From NCBI GenBank assembly GCA_963922865.1, contig CAWUJK010000020.1, positions 1 through 22,408 of the forward strand: DNA of 22,408 nt. The letters run 5' to 3'. Origin of the DNA: CAWUJK01 sp963922865 (GTDB lineage: Bacteria > Patescibacteriota > Gracilibacteria > BD1-5 > UBA6164). Below are positions 1 to 9,884 of the stretch, piece by piece; the first letter of the stretch is position 1, and every line of letters begins with the position of its first letter. The notes under the pieces were generated by a model, which searched no databases, was not told the origin of the DNA, and saw only the letters and a list, made by a program, of their open reading frames with translations. The position numbers and the translations under genes were made by a program.

Positions 1-27
1 AAAAAAAACTATGAGAGTTTTGAAGAG

Positions 28-33
28 AAGGAG
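28..33 (+). promoter_or_regulatory. Shine-Dalgarno site of the first gene
   Basis: AAGGAG lies 8 bases before the ATG at 42, an ideal ribosome-binding site that fixes this start. It stands out because the other genes in the window start after A-rich leaders with no recognisable Shine-Dalgarno. An ATG further upstream at 11 meets a TAG after eight codons. Confidence 0.75.
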
Positions 34-41
34 ATAGGTAT

Positions 42-2024
42 ATGAAATGGGCGAAAGATATGAGTCTACTAAGCAAAATAGAACAAAAAACAAATACTTA
101 TACTGCCCTAGATAAAAACGAGCTTACATTTTTATATGAAATAGATCGTAGTATACGAACTAATGATTCTTATTATTTTTGAGTTGGTGGTTTGAGGAGT
201 AATGCAAAGGCTATAAAACTCATAAAAAAGCGTAATGTTTTAAAGGACTTAAGTATTATATTTAACTCACAAGACACAAACTTCATAATATCAAAACTCC
301 TATTTCTCAAAAAACATGAACTTTTAGAAGAAAATATAACAAAAATACAATGAGTAAATCTTGAAAATTTTTACGCAATACTCACAGATATAGGTCCGTA
401 CCATATAGTAAATAACTTAGATAGTTTTGAAGAAATTGATTACATAAAACTTATAAATGTGATCATGAAATCAGAAAAACCAAAAGAGTATCTCGCTGCA
501 TTATTTAGTGAAAAAAATGATGCTAAGATCTTAGATTCTTCCCTGTACAAGTTTTTAATTAAAGAGTCAGAATTTACACAAAAACTTATCTCAATTTTAA
601 AAAAACAAAAGATAAAATTTCCAAAAATTATAAATTTTATAATAGAAGCAGATAAAATCATAGAAATTTCAGAAAATATTCATAAAATTGATAATAGAGA
701 AAAAAGCGTGAAAGAGCTCTCAAATATCCTTATTGAGAAAGAAAAAAAAGATGTAGCTAATACATGAGACTATGAGCCCAAAACTCTCATTTGATTTATG
801 GAAAAAAATCATGAAAAGATAAAAAACATAGGAAAATCTATTATTGATTTTTTAATAGAACATAAAAAAAGTTCATTATTATTCAAATTTATTGACAAAA
901 TTGATGAAAAAGATCTTTCATATATGCTAGATACCATGATACAAGAAAATGAAACTAGTAAAATATTTCATAATTGGTCTGTAATAAATAAAAAAATCAA
1001 TAACTCAAAAGAAAAAAATTATAAAGATAAAATTATAAGATGAATTATTTCTGAACTGATTAAAAATAAATATGCTTGAGAGATTTTAAAAAATTTTAAA
1101 AAGTTTGAAGCTTTTGGTGTAAACCCTATACTTAATCTCATAATAAAAAGCAAACAATCAAAAGCTATTATTCCCTATTTAAATAATTTACTCAAAAATT
1201 TAGAACCTAGCCATATAGCAAAATCCCTCATAAATGAAAAACAATTAGAAACTATTTTTCTTGATTATAAATATTTTGAATCAATATTTAACTGAGAAAA
1301 TTTAGAAGAGTATATACAGCTCATCATCGAAAAAAAACAAGAAGAAACTTTATTTAAAAACTTTAAAGTAGCTAATTTTAACAATCAAACACAAATTTTA
1401 ATTGCAAATATATTTATAAAAAAAAGAAAAATTTGAACTCTTGTAAATAACCTTGCTGTATTTAAAGACAAATTATTTGATAAAAAGATTTGTGAAATAT
1501 TTGTTAAAAATTGATACATAGATAATGTAGCTAAAAATCTCATCAAATTTTACGAAGTTTGAAATACAAATATAATTTTTCGTATATTTTTACTACTAGA
1601 TAAAAATGACATTAAAAAAGATAGAATTGATAAGATAATAGAGGCGCATTTACACGGTGAAGATGAAAACCAAAAAGAGGGAGAAAGTAATATGTATTAT
1701 TTTTTCCACTTATTAGGTAATATTGATCATAACGCATTAATTCAAAGAGCTTTGCGTAGTAAAAATAAAGATTTACTAAAACAAGACGGTTTCATAAATT
1801 TTAAATGACTAGATTATGATTCTTTTAATGCGCTCATAATAAATGGATTCTGAGATGGAACATGAAGCTCTACCTTTATAGTAAAAAATATCTCTTGTTT
1901 TAATGATTTACCACTCAAAGCTGCAAAATGGTTAATAAAATACAAAAAAGTATCAAAAGATTTTATTGAGTCCAATATAGAGGTTTTTATACAAAGAGAT
2001 AGAGAGCAAATTAAAGGATTATAA
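42..2024 (+). CDS. Hypothetical helical-repeat protein, 660 aa (code 25)
   Basis: This is one continuous frame when TGA is read as Gly; with the standard code it breaks into pieces. I do not recognise a family. The protein is rich in Lys, Ile, Leu, Asn and Glu, with no signal peptide or membrane segment seen, so it is probably cytoplasmic and mostly alpha-helical. A weak motif of the form (I/L)-V-x-N-(L/I/F)-x-x-F recurs at about residues 122-129, 348-355, 467-474 and 613-620, which suggests a degenerate alpha-solenoid of the kind seen in large hypothetical proteins of these phyla (inference). Glycine is sparse. The start is set by the Shine-Dalgarno at 28-33. The gene converges on the DUF2339 gene with only 28 bases between the two stops. 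Role unknown; a scaffold or binding protein is only a guess. Confidence 0.8.
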
Positions 2025-2052
2025 GAAAATAATTCTTTAAGTGATTCAAAGA

Positions 2053-4698
2053 CTATTTTTTAATTTGAGTATCTTTGGATAAATTTTTTAAGCTAAATTC
2101 ATGCCCCATATTATTTCAAAATCTCCTTGTATATCTTGTAGAAACAATTATAAATAATATTCAAATAAGCATAAGAGCAACTACCCTCATTATAGCATCA
2201 TCTATACCAAACCAAATATCATACAAAAATATTTTTAATGCTGTAAGACTCACTAGATATAAACCAAGAGTTCTATATTTTATTAAATCTTTTCATATTC
2301 CATAAAATAAAAAGCAAGAAGATAATAATCACCAATAAATAGTAACAGTAAATGTATTATTAAAAATATCATATACATAAAAAGAGGTAATTATTAGCAA
2401 ATATATAGAAACAATAATACTAAAAACTGTATTTCAAAATTTAGATTTATTAAACTTTTTCCATATAAAAAGTGCTAAAAATACTAAAAAAGTTGATAGA
2501 TACTGTAATATTTTAAGATATTCTAAATTATCTCTTTCTAACTTCCAAAAAACTCAATCCAATTCTATAATCTGAAAAATCAAAAAACAAGCCACTAAAA
2601 ATATAAAAAATCATTTTAAAGATATTGAAGAAAAATAGGAGTATATAAATGATAAAAGCGCTATAAAAATACTTATTGAAAATATATACCATCAATTTCA
2701 TATAATTGGAATTATGACAAACATCAACGAAGATAACACTCATATTGAGATAATATGAGGTACACAGTGTATTATTTCATAAGAATCATCACATATTTTT
2801 GTTTTCTCTCTAGGACTTAAAAACTTTATATTTAATACAAGTGATATAAATATAATTATAAAACTAACTAAAAACCAAAAATCTCCCGAATTTACAACAT
2901 CAATTAATAATCACAGTTTAAATATTCAAATAATAAATAAAACTATAGCCACTAGATAAATTTTAAAACTTTTTGTTTTAGAAAAAAAGTAAAAAAGAAG
3001 AGTTGACTCAAATAACCATAAAGTAGATATAATTTCTGGGTATTTTGAAAATATGAATGCTATTGATATCGAGAATAAAGATATACTTATTCAGGCAAAA
3101 TTGTAAAAAATATTTTCTAGGTTTTCATTACTTTTTACATTTTCTATTCAAATCCTTTGAATAAATAAAAAAGATTGAATAAAATAAATTATTGCTAGCA
3201 TTAAAAATGCCATTCATTGAAGTAGTCAAGGAAAATATTTTTCTCAAAAAACATAGATATTTACTCATAAAAATATAGCCCCAAATATACTTCAAATAAA
3301 TAAATTAGTAATAGATTTTTTATTATCTGGATTTATAAATCATTTACTTGCGAATGGTACTATCCAATTTAAAAAAGCAAAAATACCTATAAATAAAATA
3401 TAGATTTTTTCTATAAATAGACTAGCTTCAAATAAATTTGTAGGATGTATAAGTGTTAGTAGTAATATTGTTCCAGCAGTTCAAATAGAATAAAGATATG
3501 TAGCTTTTTTGGATAAAATATAGGAAAAAATTAAAAATATTATACTACATATCCCCATTATTAAAAACTCAAGATTTTGTACTAGATTAATGTGAGATAT
3601 AAGACCAAAGCTTGCTATAGCAAAAAAACTTCAGCCAAAAATAAACTCAAGTATGTATTTATGTTTATCTCTAAATCATATAGAACTGGAAATTGCTCCT
3701 AAATTAAAGATACTAAGACTAAGTAAAACGAAAGTAAAATGAAGAGATGTATTAATAGGAGCTAATAAAATTAAAAAGATTCATAATAAAAAACTCAAAA
3801 CAAGAAGAATAATATTCTTATGAGAGTAGCTTATAAAAAATGTTCAAAGTGAAACAATCAGAGTATATCACAAAAGTGTATATGGATTATCTGAGTTTGC
3901 TCAAATAAGTAGCGGATTTAAATACGCAAAGATAAATGAGAATATTAGAAGAGCTTGAGATTTATATATGAATGATGTCAAAACAGCAAATACTGTATTT
4001 AAAACTAAAAATAAAAATGTTAGTGTTTCACTTAGATATCAATCATCTCCAAGTAAGTATCTTCAGCCAAGGATTACAAGGTAGTTTATCAGTATTGATA
4101 CTCAAATAAGTATTTTACTCTCATTTTTGATTCATTTTTTGTCAAGCCAAACTCAAACTCAAAACAAAGAAAATCACAAAGCAAATCATATAATCATTTT
4201 TGCTACTGGTCAAACTACACTATATACTAAACTTAAGAAAAAAGCTACTCATAAAAATACTAATATTGAACCAAGTTTTGCCAGAAGGTTTTGAGAAAAA
4301 AATTTCGCAATAGCTCAAGGAGACTTTTTTTCTACTAATTCTTCTTTTTTTATTTCTTTTGAAAAATTTTTATATCATGTATCTTCTTTTTCTATTTTAG
4401 TTTTTTCTACAGGTTCTATTTGAGCTTTTATTTTTTCTTTTTTAGGTTTTTCTAATTTTAATAATCAATCAGCAAAAAATCTAACTCTTTGCTCTACAAA
4501 ACTTTTTGATAAAAATATTTTTTTAAACATCATTCAAATAAGTAAAGATAAAATAATCCAAACAAAAAAGAAATCATCATCCAAAAATGAAGAGTATTTT
4601 CCATCCATTTCATCAAATAATACTCACAATAAAAACAATATCATAAATCAAAATAGTATTGATACGATCCAAGCAAAACGATTTAGTAGTTTAAACAT
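2053..4698 (-). CDS. DUF2339-family polytopic membrane protein, 881 aa
   Basis: Read on the minus strand with TGA as Gly, the frame runs from ATG at 4698 to TAG at 2053; a TAA lies just upstream of the ATG. There are two N-terminal hydrophobic segments (about residues 8-28 and 45-60), then a charged Lys/Glu linker (about 75-125), then a very long series of closely packed hydrophobic helices to near the C-terminus. The stretch from LGSILVFLGVAFF followed by a glycine-rich helix, and later QALLIFSFIFAYLNPLL, matches the layout of DUF2339 proteins, large bacterial membrane proteins of unknown function. Its length is within the usual 800-1000 residue range. The 142-base gap to the calcium-repeat gene upstream on the same strand holds an AT-rich stretch with a TATAAT at 4727-4722 (minus strand), so it may have its own promoter. 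Function unknown. Confidence 0.8.
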
Positions 4699-4721
4699 AT
4701 TTTATTTTTTTAAAATTTAAA

Positions 4722-4727
4722 ATTATA
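4722..4727 (-). promoter_or_regulatory. Possible -10 element for the DUF2339 gene
   Basis: TATAAT on the minus strand, 23 bases before the ATG at 4698. No convincing -35 sequence lies at the right distance and the region is extremely AT-rich, so this is weak. Otherwise the 142-base gap 4699-4840 shows nothing. Confidence 0.3.
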
Positions 4728-4840
4728 ATTCTAAGTTAAAATAATTATTACTAAAGCTAAAGAGAAATTTTTAATACTTTTTAAATAATTTAATTACTGT
4801 TTTAATAATATCTCTAAAAACCATTTCATTATAAAATAGA

Positions 4841-6526
4841 TTATTTCAATTTTCTAATCATCATATATATAGCTCACAAAAATACAGCTACTAATAATAA
4901 TACAATTATTATAAAGAAACTAGAATTTGATTCTATAAATCTATTATCTTCCAAATCACAAACATCCCCTTTATTATCTTTATCTATATCTTCTTGTTTA
5001 GGATTATAATCATAGGGACAGTTGTCTTGAACAAATATTATTTTATCACCATCTTTATCCTCACAAAGATTTCATATTCCATTATTATCATCATCCTTTT
5101 GGTTTGGATTTGCTACATTTATACAATTATCTTTAATTCAATCTATTCAATCATTATCAGAGTCTTCACAAATATCTCAAACTCAATTTCAAGCTAAATC
5201 TAGTTGATTTTTATTTTGTATATTTTTACAATTATCACAAGCATCTCATACTCAATCTTGATCTATATCTTTTTGATCAGGGTTAAAAACATTTTCACAA
5301 TTATCTTGCCAATTAATTATTCAGTCTTTATCTTTATCATTTTTCTTTAATTGCTTCTGTTTTTGCTCTGTTATATCTCAAATTCAGTTATTATTCTTAT
5401 CAAGTTGTGCCGGATTATAATAAATAGAATTGTCACATTTATCTCATATTCAATCTTTATCCTTATCTTTTTGGTCAGGGTTTGCTATATTTATACAATT
5501 GTCCAAACTATCAAAAATAGAATCTTTATCTTTGTCAAACTCACATACATCTCAAACTCAATTTCTATTTAAGTCTTTTTGATCAGAGTTTTTTATATAT
5601 ATACAATTATCATGATTTCATATTATTCAATCTTTATCATCATCACTACATAAATCTCATACTCAATCTCAATTTCTATCTCTTTGCTTTGGGTTATATA
5701 TATACTTACAATTATCTAAACTATCCTCTACCCAATCATTATCATAATCTTTTTTAGAATATATATTGTATTTAGGATTTTTTTCTAGATTTATCTCTAG
5801 TGTTTTTGTATTTTTATCAATAGAAAAATAATCCTGAATTTTATGCTTTGTAGAAAAGTCTTTATTTTTACAATTAAAGTTAGAATAAAACTCTATATCT
5901 GAATTATATTGTGATTTTAATAATATGGTATTATTTTTTTGGGGAAAACTTAATTCATATATCTTTATATTCTCAAGTAGTTTTTTTTGATTTATAGGTT
6001 CAAATTTTATTTTTAGGTATTTAAAAGAAAAATCAACTATATCTTGTCTTGAAATTAAATCTAGATTATCTAAATCATTTCATATAAAAAAACTTGGTTT
6101 ATAATAACTAGAATGATATCTAAAAACAAAATCAAAACTACTTTTTTTTAGGGTTTTAGTAAAAATTAATATAATTTCATTTTGTGCTTTAGAATTTATT
6201 TCGTGATAGGTATTATAATTATAATCTGAAAAATATTTGTTATTTAATCATAAATTATTTGAATATTTATACATTTTACTGTGTCACCCAAAGTATTTAT
6301 ATGGTAATATAAAACCATTTTGAGATATAACTAAATTTTTTGTTTTATCTAATTCTATTTTATATATTTCTCTAGGGTTTAAATTTTCTTTATTAATTTT
6401 TTTATAATACTCATAACATTCCGGTTTGAAATTCTCTTCTAGCTTATTTAAACCATCAGCTGGGTTATATGATATAGCAATTCAAAAATAAAAAAATGCA
6501 GTAAATAGTAAAAATATTTTTTTCAT
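4841..6526 (-). CDS. Surface protein with thrombospondin type 3 repeats, 561 aa
   Basis: The minus-strand frame runs from ATG at 6526 to TAA at 4841. An N-terminal signal peptide is visible (MKK, then a hydrophobic core to about residue 19). Residues 20-255 form an unrecognised extracellular region. From about 260 to 522 there are eight tandem thrombospondin type 3 repeats of the form DNC-x4-NPxQ-xDxDxDGxGDxC; the Asp/Asn ladders bind calcium in this family. The fourth repeat is degenerate, lacking both the first and the closing Cys. A C-terminal hydrophobic helix (about 537-556) followed by a short basic tail (RKLK) would anchor it in the membrane with the repeats outside. No LPXTG motif is seen. 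Many repeat glycines are TGA-encoded. Likely role: calcium-stiffened stalk or adhesin (inference). Transcribed away from the bL33 gene. Confidence 0.9.
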
Positions 6527-6555
6527 AACTTTTTTATATAATTTAAGGTTTCTTT

Positions 6556-6584
6556 ATTATAAATAAATATATTTTTATTACAAA
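6556..6584 (-). promoter_or_regulatory. Probable promoter of the calcium-repeat gene
   Basis: On the minus strand, TATAAT at 6561-6556 is preceded after 16 bases by TTGTAA (four of six to consensus). Transcription would begin about 20 bases before the ATG at 6526. The intergenic region is shared with the divergent bL33 gene. Confidence 0.4.
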
Positions 6585-6589
6585 AAAAT

Positions 6590-6617
6590 TTGCCAAAAAC
6601 AACTTTTTTTATATACT
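6590..6617 (+). promoter_or_regulatory. Probable promoter of the bL33 gene
   Basis: TTGCCA at 6590-6595 (five of six) and TATACT at 6612-6617 (five of six), spaced by 16 bases. This is one of the better sigma-70-like promoters in the window; it predicts a leader of about 33 bases before the ATG at 6657. Confidence 0.5.
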
Positions 6618-6656
6618 CCAGTTGTAAAAATATTTTATCATTAATATATTGAAAAA

Positions 6657-6839
6657 ATGGCTAAAGGAAAAAGAACTTATGTTGCTTTTTATTCGACAGA
6701 AACAGGAAATATGGTCCACACATCAAATATTCAAAAGAAAAATTTTGAAAGTTGAGTAAAATGACCAACTCTTAGAAAATACAACAAAAAAACTAGAAAA
6801 CATGAAGTTTTAAAAATGAAAGAAATAAAAAAAGGTTAA
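6657..6839 (+). CDS. rpmG: Ribosomal protein bL33, 60 aa
   Basis: A small basic protein of the large ribosomal subunit. It starts MAKGKR and ends with the typical lysine-rich L33 tail, LRKYNKKTRKHEVLKMKE. Length (60) fits the usual 49-60. The mid-protein glycines in SGVKG are TGA codons. The cysteine pairs of zinc-binding L33 variants are absent, so this is a zinc-free form. There is no Shine-Dalgarno; the ATG follows an A run, and a promoter lies upstream at 6590-6617. It appears monocistronic: its stop codon sits inside the stem of a strong terminator, and a second inverted repeat separates it from radA. Confidence 0.9.
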
Positions 6840-6866
6840 TTTTTAATAAAAATTAACCTTTTTTTA
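6827..6866 (+). terminator. Rho-independent terminator of rpmG
   Basis: A long stem pairs the AAAAAGGTTAATTTTT arm with AAAAATTAACCTTTTT around a short loop, followed by a T run. The rpmG stop codon lies within the 5' arm. Confidence 0.85.
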
Positions 6867-6869
6867 TTA

Positions 6870-6900
6870 ATTCAATAATAATTTACAGCAATTATTGAAT
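6870..6900. repeat. Inverted repeat between rpmG and radA
   Basis: ATTCAATAAT (6870-6879) is exactly complementary to ATTATTGAAT (6891-6900) across an 11-base loop. It has no T run after it, so it is not an obvious terminator. It may be a processing site or protein-binding site, or chance in AT-rich DNA. Confidence 0.4.
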
Positions 6901-6942
6901 ATTAAAAATCAAAAAATAATTTTGCTTTTTATATATTTTTTA

Positions 6943-6969
6943 TATACTTAGCTATATTAAAATTATAAT
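6943..6969 (+). promoter_or_regulatory. Possible -10 elements of radA
   Basis: TATACT at 6943-6948 and TATAAT at 6964-6969 both precede the ATG at 6979. The first has a poor -35 (TTGCTT at 6922-6927, 15-base spacing); the second would give an almost leaderless mRNA. Weak. Confidence 0.3.
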
Positions 6970-6978
6970 TTTTATAGC

Positions 6979-8295
6979 ATGTATGTATGTAGTGATTGTT
7001 GAAATGAGAGTGTTAAATGGGAATGACAATGTAGTTTTTGTAAATCATGGTCAACCTTAAAAGAATTCAAACAAGAAGAAAAAAACTCTTGACCATGATT
7101 AAAAAAATGAGAGGCAAAAAAACTTAGAGATATAAAAAAAGTAGAGCAAACAAAAAAAATAAAGACATCCTCTTTGGAATTAAATAATGTTTTGGGTGGA
7201 TGAATAGTTCCATGATGAATAGTGCTTTTATCATGAGAACCATGAATATGAAAATCAACTATAACTTTACAACTATGAAAGTGGGTAAAAGATAAAAAAA
7301 TAATATATGTATCATGAGAAGAAACTCAATATCAAGTAAGTTCAAGAGCATCAAGATTAAAAATATCTTGAGAAAACATGAAGTTTTTATCAGAAAATAA
7401 TATAGAAAACATATTGGAAACACTAGCTGTCAATACATGTGATATATTGATAATTGATAGTATTTCAGTAATAAATTCAACAAATATAAATGGTGTTTCT
7501 GGTAGTATCTCTATGGTAAAATATGTTGCAGAACTGTTAACAGCTTATTGAAAAATAAACAATACTTCAGTTTTTATAATATGACATGTAAACAAAGAAT
7601 GAACTATAGCTTGACCAAAAACATTAGAGCATATGGTTGATACTATGCTATACTTTGAATGAGAAAAATATGATGATTTAAGAATACTAAGAAGTCTAAA
7701 AAATAGATTTTGAAACACAAGTGAGATAGCTATTTTTAAAATGCAAGAAGAGGGTTTATTAGATTTAGAAAATCCTTGACTTGAGTTTATAAGTAACTCT
7801 CAAGCGAGTGTATGATCAAGTTTAAGCATAACTATGGAGTGAACAAGACCAATAATAGTTGAAACAGAATGATTAACAACTTATACGAAATTTGGTTACC
7901 CAAAAAGAAGCTCTAGATGAATAAATAATTCTAAGCTAGATTTAATTATAGCTGTTTTAGGAAAATATACTAAAATAAGTCTAGATTCTTATGATGTTTA
8001 TACAAACATAGCAAGATGATTAAAAATAGAAGAACCATGAATTGATTTAGCTATAGCTTCATCAATAATATCAAGTAAAACAAACAAACAACTAGAAAAA
8101 GATATGATATTTATATGAGAAATATCTCTTACTTGAAACATAAAAAAACCTATAAATTTAGAAAAAAGAATAAAACAAGCAGAAAAAATGTGATTTAAAA
8201 AAGTTTTTATTCCAGATTGTGAAATAAAAAGTGAGAAAATTGATTTAGTTAGGATAAAAAATATATCAGAGCTTGTAACAAATTTAAATAAATAA
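6979..8295 (+). CDS. radA: DNA repair protein RadA, 438 aa
   Basis: RadA (Sms) is a hexameric RecA-like ATPase that drives branch migration of recombination intermediates. In order: a four-cysteine zinc finger (C4, C7, C18, C21), a RecA-type ATPase core with Walker A at residues 86-94 (GEPGIGKST), the VSGEE stretch shortly after, the RadA-specific KNRFG motif at 241-245, and a C-terminal Lon-like domain with the SSLSITMEGTRP and PKRSSRG stretches typical of RadA. Length fits the usual 450. All three glycines of the Walker A motif that read G-E-P-G-I-G are TGA codons, which is strong proof of code 25. It is a lone gene, convergent with the AI-2E-type gene downstream. Confidence 0.95.
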
Positions 8296-8305
8296 AATAA
8301 TGTTT

Positions 8306-8419
8306 GAAAAAGTGTGTAAATAGAAAATACCAATCTTTGACACAAACTCATATAAAACAAACACAAAAACATAATAATTACAATATGAAATTTATATAAA
8401 ATTTATATTTACACTTTTT
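8306..8419. repeat. Long-range inverted repeat between convergent genes
   Basis: AAAAAGTG-TG-TAAAT (8307-8321) can pair with ATTTACACTTTTT (8407-8419), a 13-bp stem with a two-base bulge enclosing about 85 bases. The 3' arm ends in a T run, so it may act as the radA terminator; it could also close a small structured RNA. The remainder of the gap 8296-8432 shows no open frame of note. Confidence 0.35.
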
Positions 8420-8432
8420 ATTAAATATTTCA

Positions 8433-9560
8433 TTATTTTTTAGAAAAACCATTTTTAAATAATTTATATATTTTTTGTTTTGTATGATTAATAGTAATTT
8501 TCTCATCACTTTCAATAAATCATTTCTCGCTAAGTAATATAGATATAGGTTTAGTAGAATCAAATTTAGAAAGTATTATATTTATAATTACCATAATAGG
8601 AACTGAAAGCAGCATTCAAACTACACCCCAAATAGAACCCCATAATCAAAGAGATAAAAGTATAACAAGAGGACTTAAATTTAGTTTATTTCACATAAGT
8701 CTAGGTTCTATTATATTTCAAATAAGAACTTGTATTCACACTAATATTGATATTATAGCTAAAACAAATGCTTGAAATTGAAACTGTATAACGACAAAAA
8801 TAGAGATAATTCAAACTCATATTATAGATCATACAGTTGGTATAAAATTTAGCACAAATATTATAAAAGACCAAAATAGAGCAAAATCAACCCCAAATAA
8901 TACAAGAACAATATAACTTAAAAATCAGGTTAAAAAAGAACTAAAAGTTTTTATCATAAAATATGTTTTAACATCTATTTTTATTTTAGATATAATTCAA
9001 TTGATCCTGGTTCTTTGGATAACATTTCCAGACATTAGCTCTATCTTATTTTTGAAAAATCTATACTCAAGTAGTATAAAAAGTACATATATTATTATCA
9101 AACCCGCACTTGATATTATTGATGTTATTACTCAAGTAATACTTGAAAATAAATTGGAAAAATCTATATTTTTTAAAATCTTTTGTTTTATAGCTTCCTG
9201 CGATATGTTAAATTGTCATAAATATTCTAGTATGGGTAAAGATAATCACTCAAGTCTATTTTGGTAAAAGTTTATATTATTCGGTTTAGTTATTTCTTCT
9301 ACATTTGTATTTATTATCCATCATAACATAAAGAAAAATGTAAAAAAGCTTATAAAACTAAACAAATAAGAAAAAAACTTATTCATTCAAATTTTATTAA
9401 AAAATCAAGAAACAGATATTATTCAAAAACTCAAGAGTAAAGCAATCACAAATGGTAATATAAGTGAGCTTCAAACATGAAGTAAATAGGCTGTGGCTAT
9501 AATCGTTAGTACACTTATATTAAATAATATCATTTTTGATGAATCATTATCTTTAAACAT
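8433..9560 (-). CDS. AI-2E transporter (PerM/YdiK) family membrane protein, 375 aa
   Basis: The minus-strand frame runs from ATG at 9560 to TAA at 8433, with an in-frame TAA shortly upstream of the start. It has about seven or eight hydrophobic helices: two near the N-terminus, a soluble charged stretch around residues 90-150, then the helical core. The C-terminal signature FIPTVGSIIGVGI followed by IGNIIEPRLMGNKLNLSPL is diagnostic for this family, as is GLWGSIWGVVGMLLSVP. Known members have been linked to AI-2 export, ion/proton antiport or permease roles, so the substrate cannot be assigned from sequence. Length (375) is normal. Transcribed divergently from nrdA across a 323-base regulatory region. 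Confidence 0.9.
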
Positions 9561-9592
9561 AATTTGTAGAGTTATATTTTAATATTAACTAT

Positions 9593-9619
9593 ATTATAGT
9601 ATTATTTAGTTTTTTTCAA
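9593..9619 (-). promoter_or_regulatory. Possible promoter of the AI-2E-type gene
   Basis: On the minus strand, TTGAAA at 9619-9614 (five of six) and TATAAT at 9598-9593, spaced by 15 bases, slightly short. It predicts a leader of about 25 bases before the ATG at 9560. Confidence 0.4.
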
Positions 9620-9651
9620 AATAATTACTTAAAATAATTAAATAATATTAT

Positions 9652-9693
9652 GTTAAGTTAAGTTTTTAACAATTGTTAAAAACTTAACTTAAC
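9652..9693. promoter_or_regulatory. Perfect 42-base palindrome, candidate nrd operator
   Basis: The left half begins GTTAAGTTAAG and continues GTTTTTAACAA up to 9672; the right half (9673-9693) is its exact reverse complement, with no central spacer. It ends nine bases before the -10 candidate at 9703 and therefore covers the -35 region of an nrdA promoter. Because the flanking genes diverge, it is not a terminator for either. The inner half-site GTTTTTAACAA recurs at 9791-9801. It does not resemble the known NrdR box. Best reading: operator for an unidentified regulator (inference). Confidence 0.65.
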
Positions 9694-9702
9694 TTTACAT
9701 AG

Positions 9703-9708
9703 TATAAT
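9703..9708 (+). promoter_or_regulatory. Possible -10 element of the nrd cluster
   Basis: TATAAT, with no good -35 because the palindrome 9652-9693 occupies that position, as expected for a regulated promoter. It would give nrdA a leader of about 170 bases. A second candidate, TATACT, is at 9732-9737. Confidence 0.4.
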
Positions 9709-9790
9709 TTTTCTTTATAAAAAATATTTCTTATACTAAAAACACTTACGAATAAAAGATTATTTTTCACTTTTTAACTTTTTGTTTGTT

Positions 9791-9814
9791 GTTTTTAACA
9801 AGCTTGTATAAAAA
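9791..9814. promoter_or_regulatory. Second palindromic site with shared half-site
   Basis: GTTTTTAACAA (9791-9801), then GC, then TTGTATAAAAA (9804-9814): an imperfect dyad with a perfect ten-base core ACAAGCTTGT. The left half is identical to the inner half-site of the big palindrome 9652-9693, which argues that both bind the same factor. Confidence 0.5.
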
Positions 9815-9862
9815 ATTGTAGCAAAATACTAAAAAATCATTAGATTGTTTAGATGTTATTTT

Positions 9863-9884
9863 ATTGTATTAAAATTGTATTAAA
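9863..9884 (+). repeat. Tandem 11-base repeat at the nrdA start
   Basis: ATTGTATTAAA occurs twice without a gap; the last base is the A of the nrdA ATG. The position where a Shine-Dalgarno would sit is fully occupied by the repeat. It may bind a regulator or affect translation, or be a simple slippage duplication. Confidence 0.55.

Larger units (their letters stand above)
9561..9883. other. Divergent intergenic region, AI-2E-type gene / nrdA
   Basis: This is the only stretch of more than 300 bases without a gene. It holds a minus-strand promoter candidate at 9593-9619, a perfect 42-base palindrome at 9652-9693, a -10 candidate at 9703-9708, a second related palindromic site at 9791-9814, and two tandem 11-base repeats directly before nrdA. 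No tRNA or open frame was seen in it. Confidence 0.7.

Noticed and set aside
2075..2305. Open frame on the plus strand opposite the DUF2339 gene
   Set aside because: It is antisense to a long, clearly coding hydrophobic frame and has no recognisable product or start signal.
4699..4840. Tiny minus-strand frame (about 11 codons) in the gap
   Set aside because: Too short, without any coding signal or neighbour support.
4994..5572. Two hydrophobic plus-strand frames, Ile/Tyr-rich
   Set aside because: They are shadows of the Asp/Asn-rich calcium repeats on the minus strand; the periodic sequence produces the apparent membrane-like composition.
4900..5760. Short periodic DNA repeats that might suggest a CRISPR array
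   Set aside because: The periodicity follows the codons of the thrombospondin type 3 repeats; units differ in sequence and length and lie inside a gene.
9652..9693. Palindrome as a bidirectional terminator
   Set aside because: Both flanking genes are transcribed away from it, so there is no transcript to end there.
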